The notes below the pieces were generated by a model. The model saw only the letters and a program-made list of their open reading frames with translations. It ran no database searches and had not been told where the DNA came from. A program made the translations under genes and the position numbers. Below, in pieces: positions 1 through 12,183 of a stretch of DNA of 64,000 nucleotides. Position 1 is the first letter of the stretch, and every line of letters begins with the position of its first letter. Location: the NCBI GenBank assembly GCA_026419785.1, contig JAODTK010003087.1, positions 20,001 through 84,000 of the forward strand, read 5' to 3'. This DNA comes from Sclerodactyla briareus (lineage: Eukaryota > Echinodermata > Holothuroidea > Dendrochirotida > Sclerodactylidae).

Positions 1-2690
1 CAAACAAAACACCACACACACAAACATGGCACGCCCGAACCACTCACTGACGCGAAAAGTGTTTCGATTTTTGCGCGCGCGTCTAACGTGATTGTGGCGA
101 TACCGTACAAAAACGACGCACGGATGCACGGTCCTAGTTTCTATAAAAGCCAGATTTGGGGACGCGTCTGTTAGCTGGTTATTGCGTGGAATGTAGGGAG
201 CGCTTTGGTGCTCTTCTAGAATATTAACGGCGCAGTACTGGCCAGTGTATATTTGTAAACTACGATGGTAAATACAATGTATAAAAATAAGGAATCAAAT
301 GATATCTTGGCGGAAGGATATGGAAATACAGAAACAGTCTGTGGAAATTAAAAGAAAATCTATTTCGTGACCATTGTACTTGGTCTCTGAGGGGTCTATA
401 CGATTCGAGCTCAAAACCTTTCAGGCTTCGCTTAGCGAACAATTATTGTGAAATCTGTGGTGTCAAGAGAGATTACTTATATTAATGACATGATGTCTTC
501 CACCAGTTCGAGTGGTGAGTCTTTATTGATACACCGAGACTTTGGAAACACACACTAAGTTATACCTGTATAAACCTGGGTACCTGCATAAATCCCAGAC
601 ACTGCTTTATCGACCAAATGTCACCATTGCAACACGGGTATTGGGGAATATTTCGTGGAACTTATGAATAGAGGAAATATTATCTTGCAAAATGGGCCGA
701 TTACAGTTACACAAAAACATGGCCGAATGAAGGTTTTCTAAATCTTGTAGCACTGTTTTTACATTTTAAATTTCAAATAGGCCTGAAAAAAAGCTTCGAA
801 ATCTCCAGAAATTTCACAAAGTTTGTGATCAACGAACTTCCTCCAGCCACGTAGTATCACGAATGAGACTCAGGCAAGGCTAGGCTTCCTATTGGCTAAC
901 TTGACTGTTGGGGCGTGGCCTAAACTTGAGTTGAAGGGTCGGCGTTTCTATTCATCATTCCTTTTTGAAGGTTCTCCATGATGTATGAAACTAACATATA
1001 GATGCATCGGTGGCTACACATTGCACAGTACCTTGCAGTGTGGAAAAAGTGCCCGAGCTTTAGGCTGTTCCTAGGACGGGATGGTCACTGTCGTGCGGGC
1101 CTGGGAAATCTTGAAATTCTCGTGTGAATTCCTCTTGAAAAGTCATCGATCTATTTATTATACTTTTACCCACCCGAACTGTACCATTTAGGGGCATTCC
1201 CTGTGTGCCTTGTTATTCAGGACCCTTTAAAAATTGACGAATTCTCCGTGACTGCATGTGCCCATCGTCTGGGGTAAAACCCGAGCTCAAGTTGTTAACA
1301 TGGGTGTTATGGACTGGAATGTTTCACGTGTTATGTATATCATTCCTACATATGAATGAAGAAAGTGTTGGTGACATTTGGAGCCCATTTGGGATCAACA
1401 GGTCATACGTGCACGATTGCGAGTTCATGGTGGCTTCCAGACGCTGTCAAAGTGCTTCAGGGGGCGATATCGTCTGGTTTGCGTGCGTTAGCGGCGAAAT
1501 CCCGTCATGCAATTCTATATAGATTATCTATATTGTTGTCCATATTATATATTGTCACTATGATAGGTCAAAATAATATTAATTCCGATATAACAGAATG
1601 GCGATTTCTTGTTGTGACCTCAACACAAACAACAGTGGTAATTACCGCTGTGTCATCACGGTTGTCGGTGAGTATATTTGCCCCAGTCATATTTACTTTA
1701 CTACTTGCATGAAGACAGGAAAACATATCAACCAATCGTTCAGGAGACATAATGGTTGACGCTGAAACCTTTCGAGCAGTTTCATCAGCATGCTTACACA
1801 AGAGTCAAGTCCTGACACAGTTAATGGCCGGTCCTAGTTTGCTTCGCCTTATCCAATGACTAATTCTCCTTTTTCAATAGTCTTGGGATATTTTCCCGTT
1901 TCCAATTTTTCAGTGGTTACCTAGTCAGGAACGGACCGACTTGGAAATCTTCTATTTCTTTCTCCGTTTTCTGTTATAAATGATGCCACACGTTACTTAA
2001 AACCCCAGTTACAATGCAGTGGCACACAATCTGAGTTTGATTAATTAATAATGTCAAGTGCATTGACTGTCGTGGTGCATTCGATCGTACTCACATATAC
2101 GTATTCATGACTTCATCACAGAACTGCAGAACTCCTGCACGAGACGCGCTGATGAACCCCTGTAGCGGTGAGGTGGCAGGAACAGTAGAGTGTCCGCCTG
2201 CACTGCCTTGAAAGTTCCCCCCTGTTCAAACCCCGGTGACGTCACAGACACCAACTGTCACTCAGGACACTCGAACACTTCGAAAAGAGTATGCGAAATT
2301 CGGCCGTGTCTGTCCTTCCACACCCAAACGATCCTCTACAATTTCCGACTGAGGATTTCCTTGGTCAGCTGACCCCTCGGGGTGGAAGCATAACACAGGC
2401 TTAATAGTAAAAATAATGAAACACCTCATGGACATAACTGTTAGGAGGTGCAGAGCAGTAAGAGGACATGAGTATCGAACGACCGTGGGGAATCACAAAA
2501 GAGCGCGTCCAGACCATACTACTGAATAACTCTGGCTCCCCCTTTGCGGTTTCCTTCGACTATGCCTCGAAGATGATCTGGGGGCAGGCTGGCCTAGCCG
2601 CCTGGTGACCTGAGAAGAGATTTTGTTCTCCACCCTTCTCTGACCACTGTCCGGTCAACATAAAGTGGTTCTGTGATCGAACTGGTGACA
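1..2690. other. Intergenic stretch without recognised gene
   Basis: No ORF here resembles a known family, and I see no conserved exon bounded by splice sites and no clear repeat. The short ORFs have no motif and overlap one another on both strands. An unrecognised exon or a degraded transposon cannot be excluded. Confidence 0.5.
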
Positions 2691-2699
2691 GAACATACC

Positions 2700-3011
2700 T
2701 ACCTTGTGTCGCATCACGTGATCTCTCTTGACATCGCATATCAACACCATTGTTTGTAAAGCCTCCAAAGTTCTCTGGATGATTCGTAGACATCTTCACG
2801 ACTGTGATATCAAAACTAAAATTCTGCCGTCAATAGATCTCTGTTCGTCCCTGTTTGGAAATATGCCTCCTCGTTTTTGGGATCCATCAAAGCATTTCAT
2901 CTTTTACAAACTGGACTGGTTCAGCAAGGCGCAGCTCCTGTGTTTGCAAAGCGTATCGTCGATCAACCAGTGTTACAGCCCTCTTAACAGCTTGGCTTTG
3001 CCTAAACTGCA
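2700..3011 (+). mobile_element. LINE reverse-transcriptase C-terminal fragment, 5' piece
   Basis: The translation from about 2728 reads SHINTIVCKASKVLWMIRR, then HDCDIKTKIL, and after frame slips YASPVWDPSK-like text. This is the thumb and C-terminal region of non-LTR retrotransposon polymerases (CR1/L2-like), the part that follows the catalytic core. It ends in a LALPKL-type block at 3006, where a foldback element interrupts it. The same reading continues at 4551 with QERRRDSR-like text, so the two pieces are one LINE copy. It is 5'-truncated and frameshifted, hence dead. The family is clear; the clade is a guess. Confidence 0.7.
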
Positions 3012-4548
3012 CACAAAAATAAATGCGAGTAAATTGACTCATTTTCACCCCGTTTTCTTGTAAATTGACTCAGTAATACCACTTGATGAGGTACAATTTC
3101 ACTTCAATAAATGGCCCCAATGAGTCATACCAATGTACTCCTTGTCGTATGGTAACGGAGTCACTTATTTTGCAAAAAGACGTGAAACATTTAGATTGAC
3201 TCATCGCTCTCGAACGAACGAGTCAATTTCAAGCGGTGAGTTTCATTATAGTCTGCTCATTTGTCATTCCTGTTACTGAGTCAAACGTGACTTATTGCGT
3301 TGGAGCAACGAGTCAGTCTCGCGGGCTTGGTGTTTTGAAGTTTGCGGGGCGCGGCTGTCCTGCGTGTAAACGTCGATTTTTTAGCTCAATCTATAAACGC
3401 AGATAAGAATATGAGGAGAATACAATTGTGTTAAATGGATTATGGAAGTTCCCATTTAAATTAGAAACAGAGTAAAAGTTATGTCTACATTGCCAGTAAC
3501 ATACTTATTATTTTCAAAAGGTTATCGGATCACAACCCACACCCCAAAAACAGCATTTCGATATTATTATATTTTTCTGATATAAAAATAAATCCGCTAC
3601 ATGTGTGATTTGCATACTCGCGATCCCAGTGACCACCGACACCACGGTCCGCGATCCCGATTGTGTTTTACTGGGCGGAATTGCACACTAGGTGGGGGTT
3701 ATTTACTTACATATTGAATAATTAATTTTTCCCACCATTAATTTGATCAGTCGGCTATTGTTTGTTGATGTTATGTTGGGGGAGAGACCGTTTAACTTAG
3801 GCTAGGCTAGGCGCCTAAGTTTCTGTTAACTCTACTGTTTAATAGGCCTAGCCTACGTTAATAAGTTAGGGGCCTAGGCTAGGCCTAACTTCTGTAATTT
3901 GTGTAAACTTAGGTGAACTTAGAGGCCTAGCCTAGCCTCATTAAACAGTCTCTTCCCCAACATAACATCAACAAACAAGAGTCGACTGATCAAATTAATG
4001 GTGGGAATAAACTGTGTCATTCTGGGTCATCTTCAACCTAGCTGCCAACCAATACATTTTATCCTATTTCTTTATGAAAAGACAAGCAACAATATTTTTT
4101 GCAGATACAGCTTAAATTTGGATTAGTGCATCAATTGACTCTCATACATGAGTAATATATCTTTGAGTGAGTTATTGCATTTAAAAAATTATGCCTTGAG
4201 ATGTGAGTAAATTTTACATATTAGATGAGTAATTTGGCCCACTACGTGTGTTAATCGACTCATCAAGCGAGTTGTTTGACTCATCAGGTGTGTAAATTGA
4301 CTCAATTGATTTTTCAAGTGTGTCATCTGACGGACAAAACTGTGACTCAGTAAAACGTGAGTAAATGAGTAGTTTGACTCACCAAGTGAGTCATTGACCC
4401 ATTAGGTGTGTTGATTGACTCACCAAGTGAGTAATTGGACTCACCACGGGGGTAGTTTGACTCGGTGGAAGTTTTGAAGGGTATCACTTCACGGACAAAT
4501 GAAGACAAGCATAATTGAGTCAATGTGACTCAGCATTTATTTTGTGTG
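3012..4548. mobile_element. 1.54-kb foldback DNA transposon rich in TGACTCA motifs
   Basis: The left end (CACAAAAATAAATGCGAGT) and the reverse complement of the right end (CACACAAAATAAATGCTGAG) match, giving terminal inverted repeats. The flanks 3008-3011 and 4549-4552 are both TGCA, a 4-bp target duplication. The surrounding LINE reading frame is restored when the element is removed. Inside are many TGACTCA / TGAGTCA or near copies in both orientations, spaced irregularly on both arms (3032-3320 and 4130-4535). No transposase is seen, so the element is non-autonomous. Its superfamily is not assigned. A smaller foldback element is nested at 3730-4006. Confidence 0.75.
3730..4006. mobile_element. 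Nested MITE with ~70-bp terminal inverted repeats
   Basis: The arm from 3731 (CCCACCATTAATTTGATCAG...) is matched by the reverse complement of the arm ending at 4005 over about 70 bp with few mismatches, including the CAACAAACAA / TTGTTTGTTG block and the GAGACNGTTTA block. The centre holds several GGCCTAGGCTAGGC palindromes. It is too short to encode a transposase. It lies inside the 3012-4548 element, so it is the younger insertion. I could not fix a target duplication. Confidence 0.7.
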
Positions 4549-4890
4549 TGCAGGAGAGAAGGCGGGATTCACGACCCCAGCTTTTCTACAAATCAGTAAA
4601 TAAGCTGGTGGCTCTCCCAGTACCAGACTTAGTCGAGTTGACTAATCATCAATCAAGATCATCAATAGCCAATGACTCTAGCTAAGACACGTTCGTGTTT
4701 ACACAGATGCTTTCAAGTGGTCATTTTGGCCAAGAATAATTCCAGATTGAAACAAATGTGCTTTCAAGCAAGCCACCGAAAGAACACAAATCCGCTGTCC
4801 TTTCTAACATTGATAGAGATGGTTCATCATCAGGTCTTTAAGCTTGTGCATGTTGCATGTTGTCCCCTATATGCCAGTGATAACCACTAG
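4549..4890 (+). mobile_element. LINE reverse-transcriptase C-terminal fragment, 3' piece
   Basis: This continues the LINE copy broken at 3011. Just after the duplicated TGCA the frame reads QERRRDSRPQLFYKSVNKL, the usual block after the thumb of CR1/L2-type polymerases. Further on TRSCLH- and IIPDWN-like blocks appear in shifted frames; this is the standard end of such polyproteins (…SFFPRTIPDWN…). Frameshifts and stops make it a relic. No 3' tail repeat was recognised. Confidence 0.65.
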
Positions 4891-5504
4891 TTGGTTGCTT
4901 GCATAGTAGACGACAAGACAAGACAAGACTGTACGCGATGTGAAGCAGCTTCCTTGTGCACTTGGTATTCGAGAGCAAACTTGAATACGATTTTCGTTTT
5001 CGACTAGCGATGTCCATGTTTCGCAACTATTAAAGTCACTACACTCAAACAAGCAATACGAGCAAAAAGACAATTTTGTATTCCCGTGGGACAATTCTGT
5101 ATTCCCGTGAGACAGTACATTGTGGTTCCCTATCCATCTTAAATAACTCCAACCGAACAAAACCCTGCAGCGCAACTATGTGACGTCATACAACGACAGC
5201 TATCACCTTGAGTGAGTCAGTGATTGCACTAGAGGATAATCCACCTTCAAGCAAAATGGCCTGTCGAATTTATTCCAGCTGGATTTGGGTTGAACAAACG
5301 AGAGAAAAACACTCGTCTTGTTTTCAATGACTAATGCGGCTATTTTTTTTTTCAAATCATTGTTCATAAGAGAATCAATGCCAGTGTTTCCTGGTAAGGG
5401 TTTTTAACGGGTGTATAATTAAACCTTATGTTGACCCTGAAGGTCAAATGACGTTAATAGTATTGCCTCTAACTCACACAGATGAATAACTAAAAACCGT
5501 ACAC
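4891..5504. other. Unassigned intergenic sequence
   Basis: I see no gene, no paired repeat and no regulatory signature beyond a short T run near 5343. Confidence 0.5.
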
Positions 5505-5512
5505 TCTGCATT

Positions 5513-5811
5513 CAGGGGCGCCGCCAGGATTTCCCCGACGAGGGGGCCAGAGTTCCCCGACGGGGGGGGGGGGGGGCAATTTCCCCGATGGAAGTTCAGC
5601 AGTTAGCGTCCGCCATAGTGCACCTCACCCTACCCTATACACCAATTTCTCTTTCTTCTTTTTGTCTTTCTCTCTTTACTCGCATTCGCTCGATTTTTTC
5701 CTCCGCTCCCGACACCCCATCTCGACTTTTCCTCGACGGGGGGGGGGGGGGGGCACTGCTCACCGACGGGGAGCCCTAACACACCCCACTCCCCCGATGG
5801 CGCCGCCCCTG
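5513..5811. mobile_element. hAT-type MITE with 8-bp target duplication
   Basis: The ends are CAGGGGCGCCGCCAGG and, as reverse complement of the right end, CAGGGGCGGCGCCATCGG. This matches the CAGGGGCG-type termini common in non-autonomous hAT elements. The flanks are TCTGCATT (5505-5512) and TCTGTATT (5812-5819), an 8-bp duplication with one mismatch; 8 bp is the hAT hallmark. The 299-bp element contains two long G tracts preceded by CCCCGACG / CCTCGACG. It has no coding capacity. Confidence 0.85.
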
Positions 5812-5819
5812 TCTGTATT

Positions 5820-6383
5820 GGGGGCGGAGGAATGGTTTTCTGTTGAATTACAATATGATAGTTTTCAGGAGGAAATTTCATATAATTCGAACAGTACGTA
5901 GTGCTAATGCTACTATTGTGTACCTATGTGGGAGAAATAGACAGTAGTATTCACGTAAAGGGTGAATACATTTCTTCTCAGTTTCATATCTTCGGCATTC
6001 GAGTTTGTAAATTTATACTCAGAAATTTGTCCTATCCGTTTTTCAAAAGTATTGCCTATGTCTTACTCACACCGAGACTGCAACAGTTTTCGTGGCTTCC
6101 AGTCTCCCTCTCCATTTCACGAATATAACTACTGTTCATCAATTCAGATTACTATATCTTTAACAAAATTGAACTAGAAAATGTCGGGCGGGTAAACCGC
6201 CAGACGTATATATCCCAGCATCTCTTATTCAGGAAATTGGTGAACATGGAACGGACAATATTCGTGGAAAAGAAACATTTATGGATTTGGGAAGCGACAA
6301 CGTGTACAGGTAAATGGGCAATTCCATAATGCAATTGTTTTAATTGTAGAGCACCTCTACAAGCCCCCGGGACAAGGGTGCGT
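5820..6383. other. Unassigned intergenic sequence
   Basis: Short overlapping ORFs without recognisable domains. Nothing else seen. Confidence 0.5.
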
Positions 6384-9005
6384 CCTTAAATAAGCAACAG
6401 TTATTCAGATTCGACCTTTAACCCACATGCCACCCGACAGAGGTCAAATTCAGGTCAGGAGGTCACACACATGAAGGCAAACAATTATATCACAATGGTG
6501 AACCAGCCAGCTTTCGCAGATATTCAATTCTCCGATTATAGCCCGAAAACAGTTTTTGACCCCCATAAGTGACTCGAATGACCTTAATGATCATGACAGT
6601 TTTTATGAAAATTGTTACTTCTCCATTGTGGATACATCCACTCCTGGAGCATTTATGCATTCTAATGAAAACACCCAGTGCTTTTGCCGAAATAAAAAGC
6701 ACAAAATCAGTTTTTGACCCCTAAGTGACCTTTACGGACCTTCATGACCATGCGGTCGGGTTTTAATGTGAATGAAAAATGGTCACAACTCCATGTGAGC
6801 CATCCCATCCTAGAAGCATAGCCTTCCAATGAACATTGTCCAATGTTATTGCGGAAGGTATTAAAATTGACTTTGACCCCTTGTCGTAACTACCAAAGTA
6901 AAGTGTCTGATCGAAGCGGGGGGAGTGGTTTCTCTACATACAAGCACACAAAGCTCACATCACCGAGTGGTTAGCACATTGGTAGAGCGTCCGCTTTCCA
7001 CCGGTAGGCCGGGGATCGAATCCCGGGGCGGGTCATACCAAAGACTGTAATAAATGGGACCTGTTGCCTGGCGCCTCAGCATGAGGGATAGGAAACAGGG
7101 CAAAACTGTGGGGTGTCAATCTTTGAATTAGTGCCGTCGGCGTGTTAAGACCCCCTCTCAACATTAAGTACCGCCAAAAGAGGCATCGCCTTGTTCCGTG
7201 TACCTGGTGAAGGTTTCGCCGCTGACAATTGTGCGTATATCCAGGTTCCGCAACCTTGCCGGGCTCGTATAGGTAGGGTCCTTGTCCGGCAAGATGATGA
7301 GTAAAAAAAAAAAAAAAAAAACAATCCAAAAATAACCAGTTTCTACTTTTTTTGCCTTGTTGTATCCTTAAATAAGCACATTTATTCTTTATCAAAGAAG
7401 ATTCGACCTTTAACCACTGACCACCCGATCAGAGGTCAAATCAGGTAGAGGCACACACACATGCAGGCAACAATTATATCAAAATGGTGAACCATCCAGC
7501 CTGCAGATATTCAATCGCCCGATTATACCCAAAAACAGTTTTGACCCTAAGTGAATCCGAATGACCTTTAATGATATGACAGATATTATGAGAATGGTAC
7601 TATCCATGTGATGACATCCACTCTAGGACATTTTGCATTCTGATGAGCACCCCAAGTGCTATTGGCGAAAAAGGACTAAAATCAGTTTTTGACCCCTAAG
7701 TGACCTTTAATGACCTTCAAGACATGGCGGTTTTGATGAAAATTGTTACACTCCATGTAGGATCCACTCCTAGAGAATCTTGCTTCCAATGAACATGTCC
7801 AATGTTATTGCGAAAACGGTATAAATGAACTTTGACCCCTTGTAACTACCAAAGTAACCGATCGAAGCGGGAGTTGTTTCCCTCATAAAGCAACAAAAGC
7901 TCTATCCATAATCCAAAATTAACAGTTTCTACTTTTTTGCCCGTAAACGCCCTAACAAGCACATTTAGTCAAGATTTCAACTTTACCCACCATGACCACC
8001 CGACAGAGGTCAAATTCAGGTCAGAGGTCACACACATGCCCGGTCAACAATTATATCCCCATGGTGAACCATCCAGGCTTCGCAGATGTTCAATTCTCGA
8101 TTCTAGCCCAAAAAACAGTGTGACTCCTAAGTGACTCCGAATGACCGTTAATGAATGACAGGTTATGAGAATGTTACGCTCCATGTGGTACATCCACTTT
8201 TCCCTAGGAGCATTTTGCATTCGATGAACAACACCCAGTGCTATTGGCCGAAAAAGTACTAAAATCAGTTTTTGACCCCTAAGTGACCTTTATGACCTTC
8301 AAGGAACATGGCGGTTTTATGGAAAATTGTTACACTCCATGTGTTGCATCCATCTAGAAGCAATTGCATTCCATGAACATGTCCAATGGTATTCGAAAAA
8401 GGTATAAAAATTGAACTTTGACCCCTGTAACTACCAAAGTAACCGATCGAAGCGGGAGTTGTTGCCCGCCGATAAAGCACACAAAGCTCTATCACAGATC
8501 CAAAATTAACAGTTTCTACTTTTTTTCTGTTTTTTGTGTTAAAACAAAAAAACACTCCTTAAATAGCCCATTTATTCAATTTGATTCGACCTTAACCAAT
8601 GACACCGACAGAGGTCAAATTCAGGTCAGAGGTCACACACATGCAGGTCAACAATTATATCAACCATGGGAACCATCCAGCCTTCGCAGATAGGCAATTC
8701 TCCGATTATAGGCCCAAAAAACAGTTTTTGACCCCTAAGTGACTCCGATTGACCTGAATGATAGACAGTTTTTATGGAATGTTATCTCCATGGGATACAT
8801 CCACCACTAGGAGCATTTTGCATTATGATGAGCACACCAGTGCTATGGCGAAAAAGTACTAAAAATCAGGTTTTGACCCATAAGGGTGACCATTTATGAC
8901 CTTCAATGACATGCGGTTTTTATGAAAATTGTTACACGTCCATGTGATGCATCACTCCAGAGGCATGTGCTTCCACTGGGGAACATGTCCAAGTTATGGA
9001 AAAAG
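6384..9005 (+). repeat. Tandem array of four ~600-bp units
   Basis: The units begin near 6384, 7366, 7945 and 8555; the last is truncated near 9005. Each carries the same ordered landmarks: CCGACAGAGGTCAAATTCAG, a CACACACATG block, two TTTTTGACCCCTAAGTGAC blocks about 190 bp apart, and GATCGAAGCGGGAG near the end. The doubled TGACCCCTAAGTGAC block shows that each unit is itself an old duplication. Copies differ mainly by one-base gaps. The first unit is lengthened to ~980 bp by a SINE at 6960-7321. Confidence 0.85.
6960..7321 (+). mobile_element. tRNA-derived SINE with poly-A tail
   Basis: The head has a box A-like GTGGTTAGCACATTGGTAG and a box B-like GGGATCGAATCCC 40 bases later, the internal RNA polymerase III promoter of a tRNA. 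It is followed by GGTCATACC and a body ending in A19 (7303-7321). A second copy in opposite orientation at 28.1-28.5 kb shares the head, the ATGGNACCTGTTGC block and the block GCATNGCCTTGTTCCGTGTA, so this is a dispersed family. It is inserted in the first unit of the 600-bp array. Confidence 0.85.
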
Positions 9006-9059
9006 TAGAAACCATCATTTGAATGATCAGGAAACTAATAGCAACTTAGTCCACAAATT

Positions 9060-9530
9060 TACCTCTCAGTGAATCTTGATGCTATTGAATAAGTTTATCA
9101 GGACTGGTAGTAGCGGGTCCTATTCACAAGGTTTCGTCAAAATCCCTAAAAGTTAGAAAATAATTGCATTCATTATTCCCAAATTATGCTAACGAATATG
9201 TAAATTAAACACCCACATAATGACATCAGTGATTTCAACGCAATTGAATAAATTCATCGGGACTGTAGAAGGTCTACTCACCAAGTTCGTGAGAATCCAA
9301 CAAAGTTTTATAAATTGCCTAATTGCTAATTGGGCAACTATTATGCTAAAGTAGTCATGCAAGATGACCTACAGTGACCTCGGCCACATTAGGAAAATTC
9401 ATCGGCAGTGATAGTTGGCCCTATTCACCAGTTTCATGAAAAAATCAAATGAAGTTTGAAATATCACATACATTATGCTAAATTAGGCTACTGGCCAAAT
9501 AAATTCAAAATTATCATCGGATGACCCCGA
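9060..9530 (+). repeat. About three diverged copies of a ~165-bp unit
   Basis: The phrase TTGAATAANTTNATCNGGACTG followed by CTATTCACNAGTTTC recurs near 9085, 9245 and 9395, with ANATTATGCTAA later in each unit. The copies are AT-rich and diverged. It directly follows the 600-bp array but shares no sequence with it. Confidence 0.65.
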
Positions 9531-9754
9531 ATTGTCGCCATGTTTTTCGGCGCCAAAAACTACCCAAACAGAAGTTTCGTGTAAATCGCAGGAACTTGAA
9601 AATGCGAAAAACCTGCACATTAGAGGGCAACAAATATACGAGATAGCCCATTTTCGACCTTATCCGAGATTTTACTCTACGGAGCTGGGTACCCCCAAAG
9701 TTTTGGTCGACGGATAAGGGTTAAAGGAATGGAGCGCTAACGCCTAACAGTTTC

Positions 9755-9822
9755 GGCGGCGGCGGCGGTTGCGGCGGCGGCGTCGGTGGCGGCGGCGGTG
9801 GCGGCGGCGGCGGAGCGGCGGG
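9755..9822 (+). repeat. GGC-rich trinucleotide repeat
   Basis: Imperfect (GGC)n of ~65 bp interrupted by GTT, GTC and GTG. In other frames it gives artefactual poly-Pro or poly-Arg ORFs. Confidence 0.9.
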
Positions 9823-9829
9823 CACACGG

Positions 9830-10778
9830 CCAAAACCATAATATCCCCGAACACTTACAGTGTTGCGGTGACTGGATATAATGAAAAGAAATCGATAGAA
9901 TTGCACCGAATAAACTGTATAGAAGCGCGGAACCATCCCGATTTCCTCGTATTATATTATAGTGTGAAGCGGATGTTTTTCATTTTACGATATTTTTCTC
10001 GGGGGTTGCGAGCTTGACTCACCTAGAAAAGAGGTAAAACCAATTCTGTCGTCCAGCGATGGCAAGACATACCGACCTGTACAGGCTATATTATGTTATG
10101 CCCGTCTGTACGTCACTTCTATACGACAAAACGCTTACACATCCGAAGCCGGCGCGTTCTAGCCGGCCCTGGTACTCTCGGACCGTATTGGGCATTCAAA
10201 AAATTGGCCCTAGACCAATGTAGCGTGAACTAATAGATAGGCCAGCTTGATTGAATGACCACTGGTGCTGCCCACTGCGAAACACTTTAAAGGGGAACCG
10301 GCCGGTTTAGCCGGCGGGCTCGACCGCCCTTCTCATGTATATGGTATAAATTGTAAATCATTACAATTTAGCAGAGTTGTAACCAAGTCACCAGAAAAAA
10401 GACAAGTAGTATTCACCCCAAATATTGTGCTAGTCAAGTAATTTCAAGCAAGTTACTTGTACAAAACAATGGGAGCAGTCACTCAATTATTGTCAAGTCG
10501 CCAGCACTTTGAACCCCAAGTCTCCAGTCGCGACTGTTACAACACTGCAATTTCGGTTGTTCACAAATAAGTGCAGCCCAGTGAAACGGTATAGGAATGT
10601 AATATTTGTTGTCTTCCTCACAATGTTCAGTTGGGATGCATGTACCATTACCGGATTCTTGGAGTCCAGTGCGCTTCCAAGGATAGCTTGTTTGGTGAGG
10701 TGCCTGATGTTAGGTGCCCTTCTAGGTTAGGGAAAACAGCCCCAGAGCCCCAACTACCACTGGGACGGCAATCCTTAT
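9830..10778. other. Unassigned intergenic sequence
   Basis: No recognised gene. GC-rich short palindromes such as GCCGGC and CCGGCCGG occur at 10150-10320, without a paired partner that would define an element. Confidence 0.45.
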
Positions 10779-10780
10779 TA

Positions 10781-10817
<37 letters not shown>

Positions 10818-10833
10818 TATTATTATATTATTA

Positions 10834-10884
<51 letters not shown>

Positions 10885-11015
10885 ATTATTATTATATTAT
10901 TATTATATTATTATTATTATATTATATTATTATTATTATATTATTATTATATTATTATTATATTATTATTATTATTTTATTATTATTATTATATATTATT
11001 ATTATTATTATTATA

Positions 11016-11051
<36 letters not shown>

Positions 11052-11072
11052 ATATTATTATTATTATTATTA

Positions 11073-11103
<31 letters not shown>

Positions 11104-11160
11104 TTATTATTATTATTATTATATTATTATTATTATATATTATTATTATTATTATTATTA
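10779..11160 (+). repeat. Long ATT microsatellite
   Basis: About 380 bp of (ATT)n with scattered phase slips (ATATT, TTTT, TAGT). The Ile/Tyr/Leu-rich ORF over it is an artefact of the repeat. Confidence 0.95.
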
Positions 11161-12115
11161 CTGATACTGTTCGATTATGGAATCCGCATATAGAGACACG
11201 CACTATCGGGTAGGCTATATTATTATGGTAGATAATTGTTAATTCAAATTAAACGAGAATCACTTGGTTTTCATGTCATCACTGTATCTGTCAGTTTGAA
11301 TGATTCCGAACTGTAATCTGCATCAACATAGCAGATCACTGAGTGTATAGGCATTTTTGGACAAAAGTTACCGGGGGGTTGAGCGGAATTCACGGTTTCA
11401 CAGTATCCGACTTTAAATTCCGTTCGACGAGTTGTGTACTATACTTGCTCACGCATGACCTGGCGACACTAATGAATGAACTAAAAGCGTATACTCTGAC
11501 AATACCGTCATAAGGCCTATTAATCGTTTCCAAGGTTAAATGTCGGTTGCGCTGAATCTAATATTTGAACTCCATTCATAATTTTAACCAGCCGCTAGCG
11601 TGCTTCGCGTGGGCGGATCCTGTGTGTACGGTAGTAATTATAGTACTAGGCATGCAGCATCGCATAGGCATTCTGTGAACTGCTGTAGATAATTCGCAGG
11701 GTTCAGTGTAGGCGTATTCAGGTATTCGGACGCATATCCAGGTAGGCGGCTGATATTCTTTGAACCGATCCAGGGCACAGAGCGTGTACTGAATTAGCTG
11801 CCGTTTACCGACAGGATTCACGAATTTTCATAGCCCAAACAGACGGAAAGGCGTCCATCACTGAGTCGTGCGCTGCTGCTGGTGTTATCACTTGTCAAGT
11901 CAATGTACACTGTTACATCTGTGGGTATAGCCTACTCATCATACGTTGTTATTATTATTAGGTGCTAACAGCTTCGTCGGGTTCGCAAGTTCACCGGTTT
12001 GGTTGCTCCAACTGTGATTCATGATACATCGCGTTGGCTAACATTAGCGCGGCTGCTTGTGTGGGCAATCAATCGAACCGCTTCCGTACAACTGGCCAAG
12101 GACTCTAGCGTATTC
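11161..12115. other. Upstream region of the MGST1-like gene
   Basis: No ORF with a domain. Bases near 12,000-12,115 probably contain proximal promoter sequence, but I cannot name factor sites with confidence. Confidence 0.4.
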
Positions 12116-12121
12116 GTCTGC

Positions 12122-12130
12122 ATATATAGC
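12122..12130 (+). promoter_or_regulatory. TATA-box candidate of the MGST1-like gene
   Basis: ATATATAGC lies 54-62 bases upstream of the ATG at 12184. Transcription from the usual ~30 bp downstream would give a leader of about 30 nt. The start codon context ACAAAATGG is favourable (A at -3, G at +4). This is positional inference only. Confidence 0.5.
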
Positions 12131-12183
12131 TGTGCCAGGCTGCATATTGTGATAAAGACCCGGCCAGCTGACGAGCAAACAAA

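Noticed and set aside
10631..11164. 177-residue Ile/Tyr/Leu-rich ORF
   Set aside because: It is a translation of the (ATT)n microsatellite; no coding signal.
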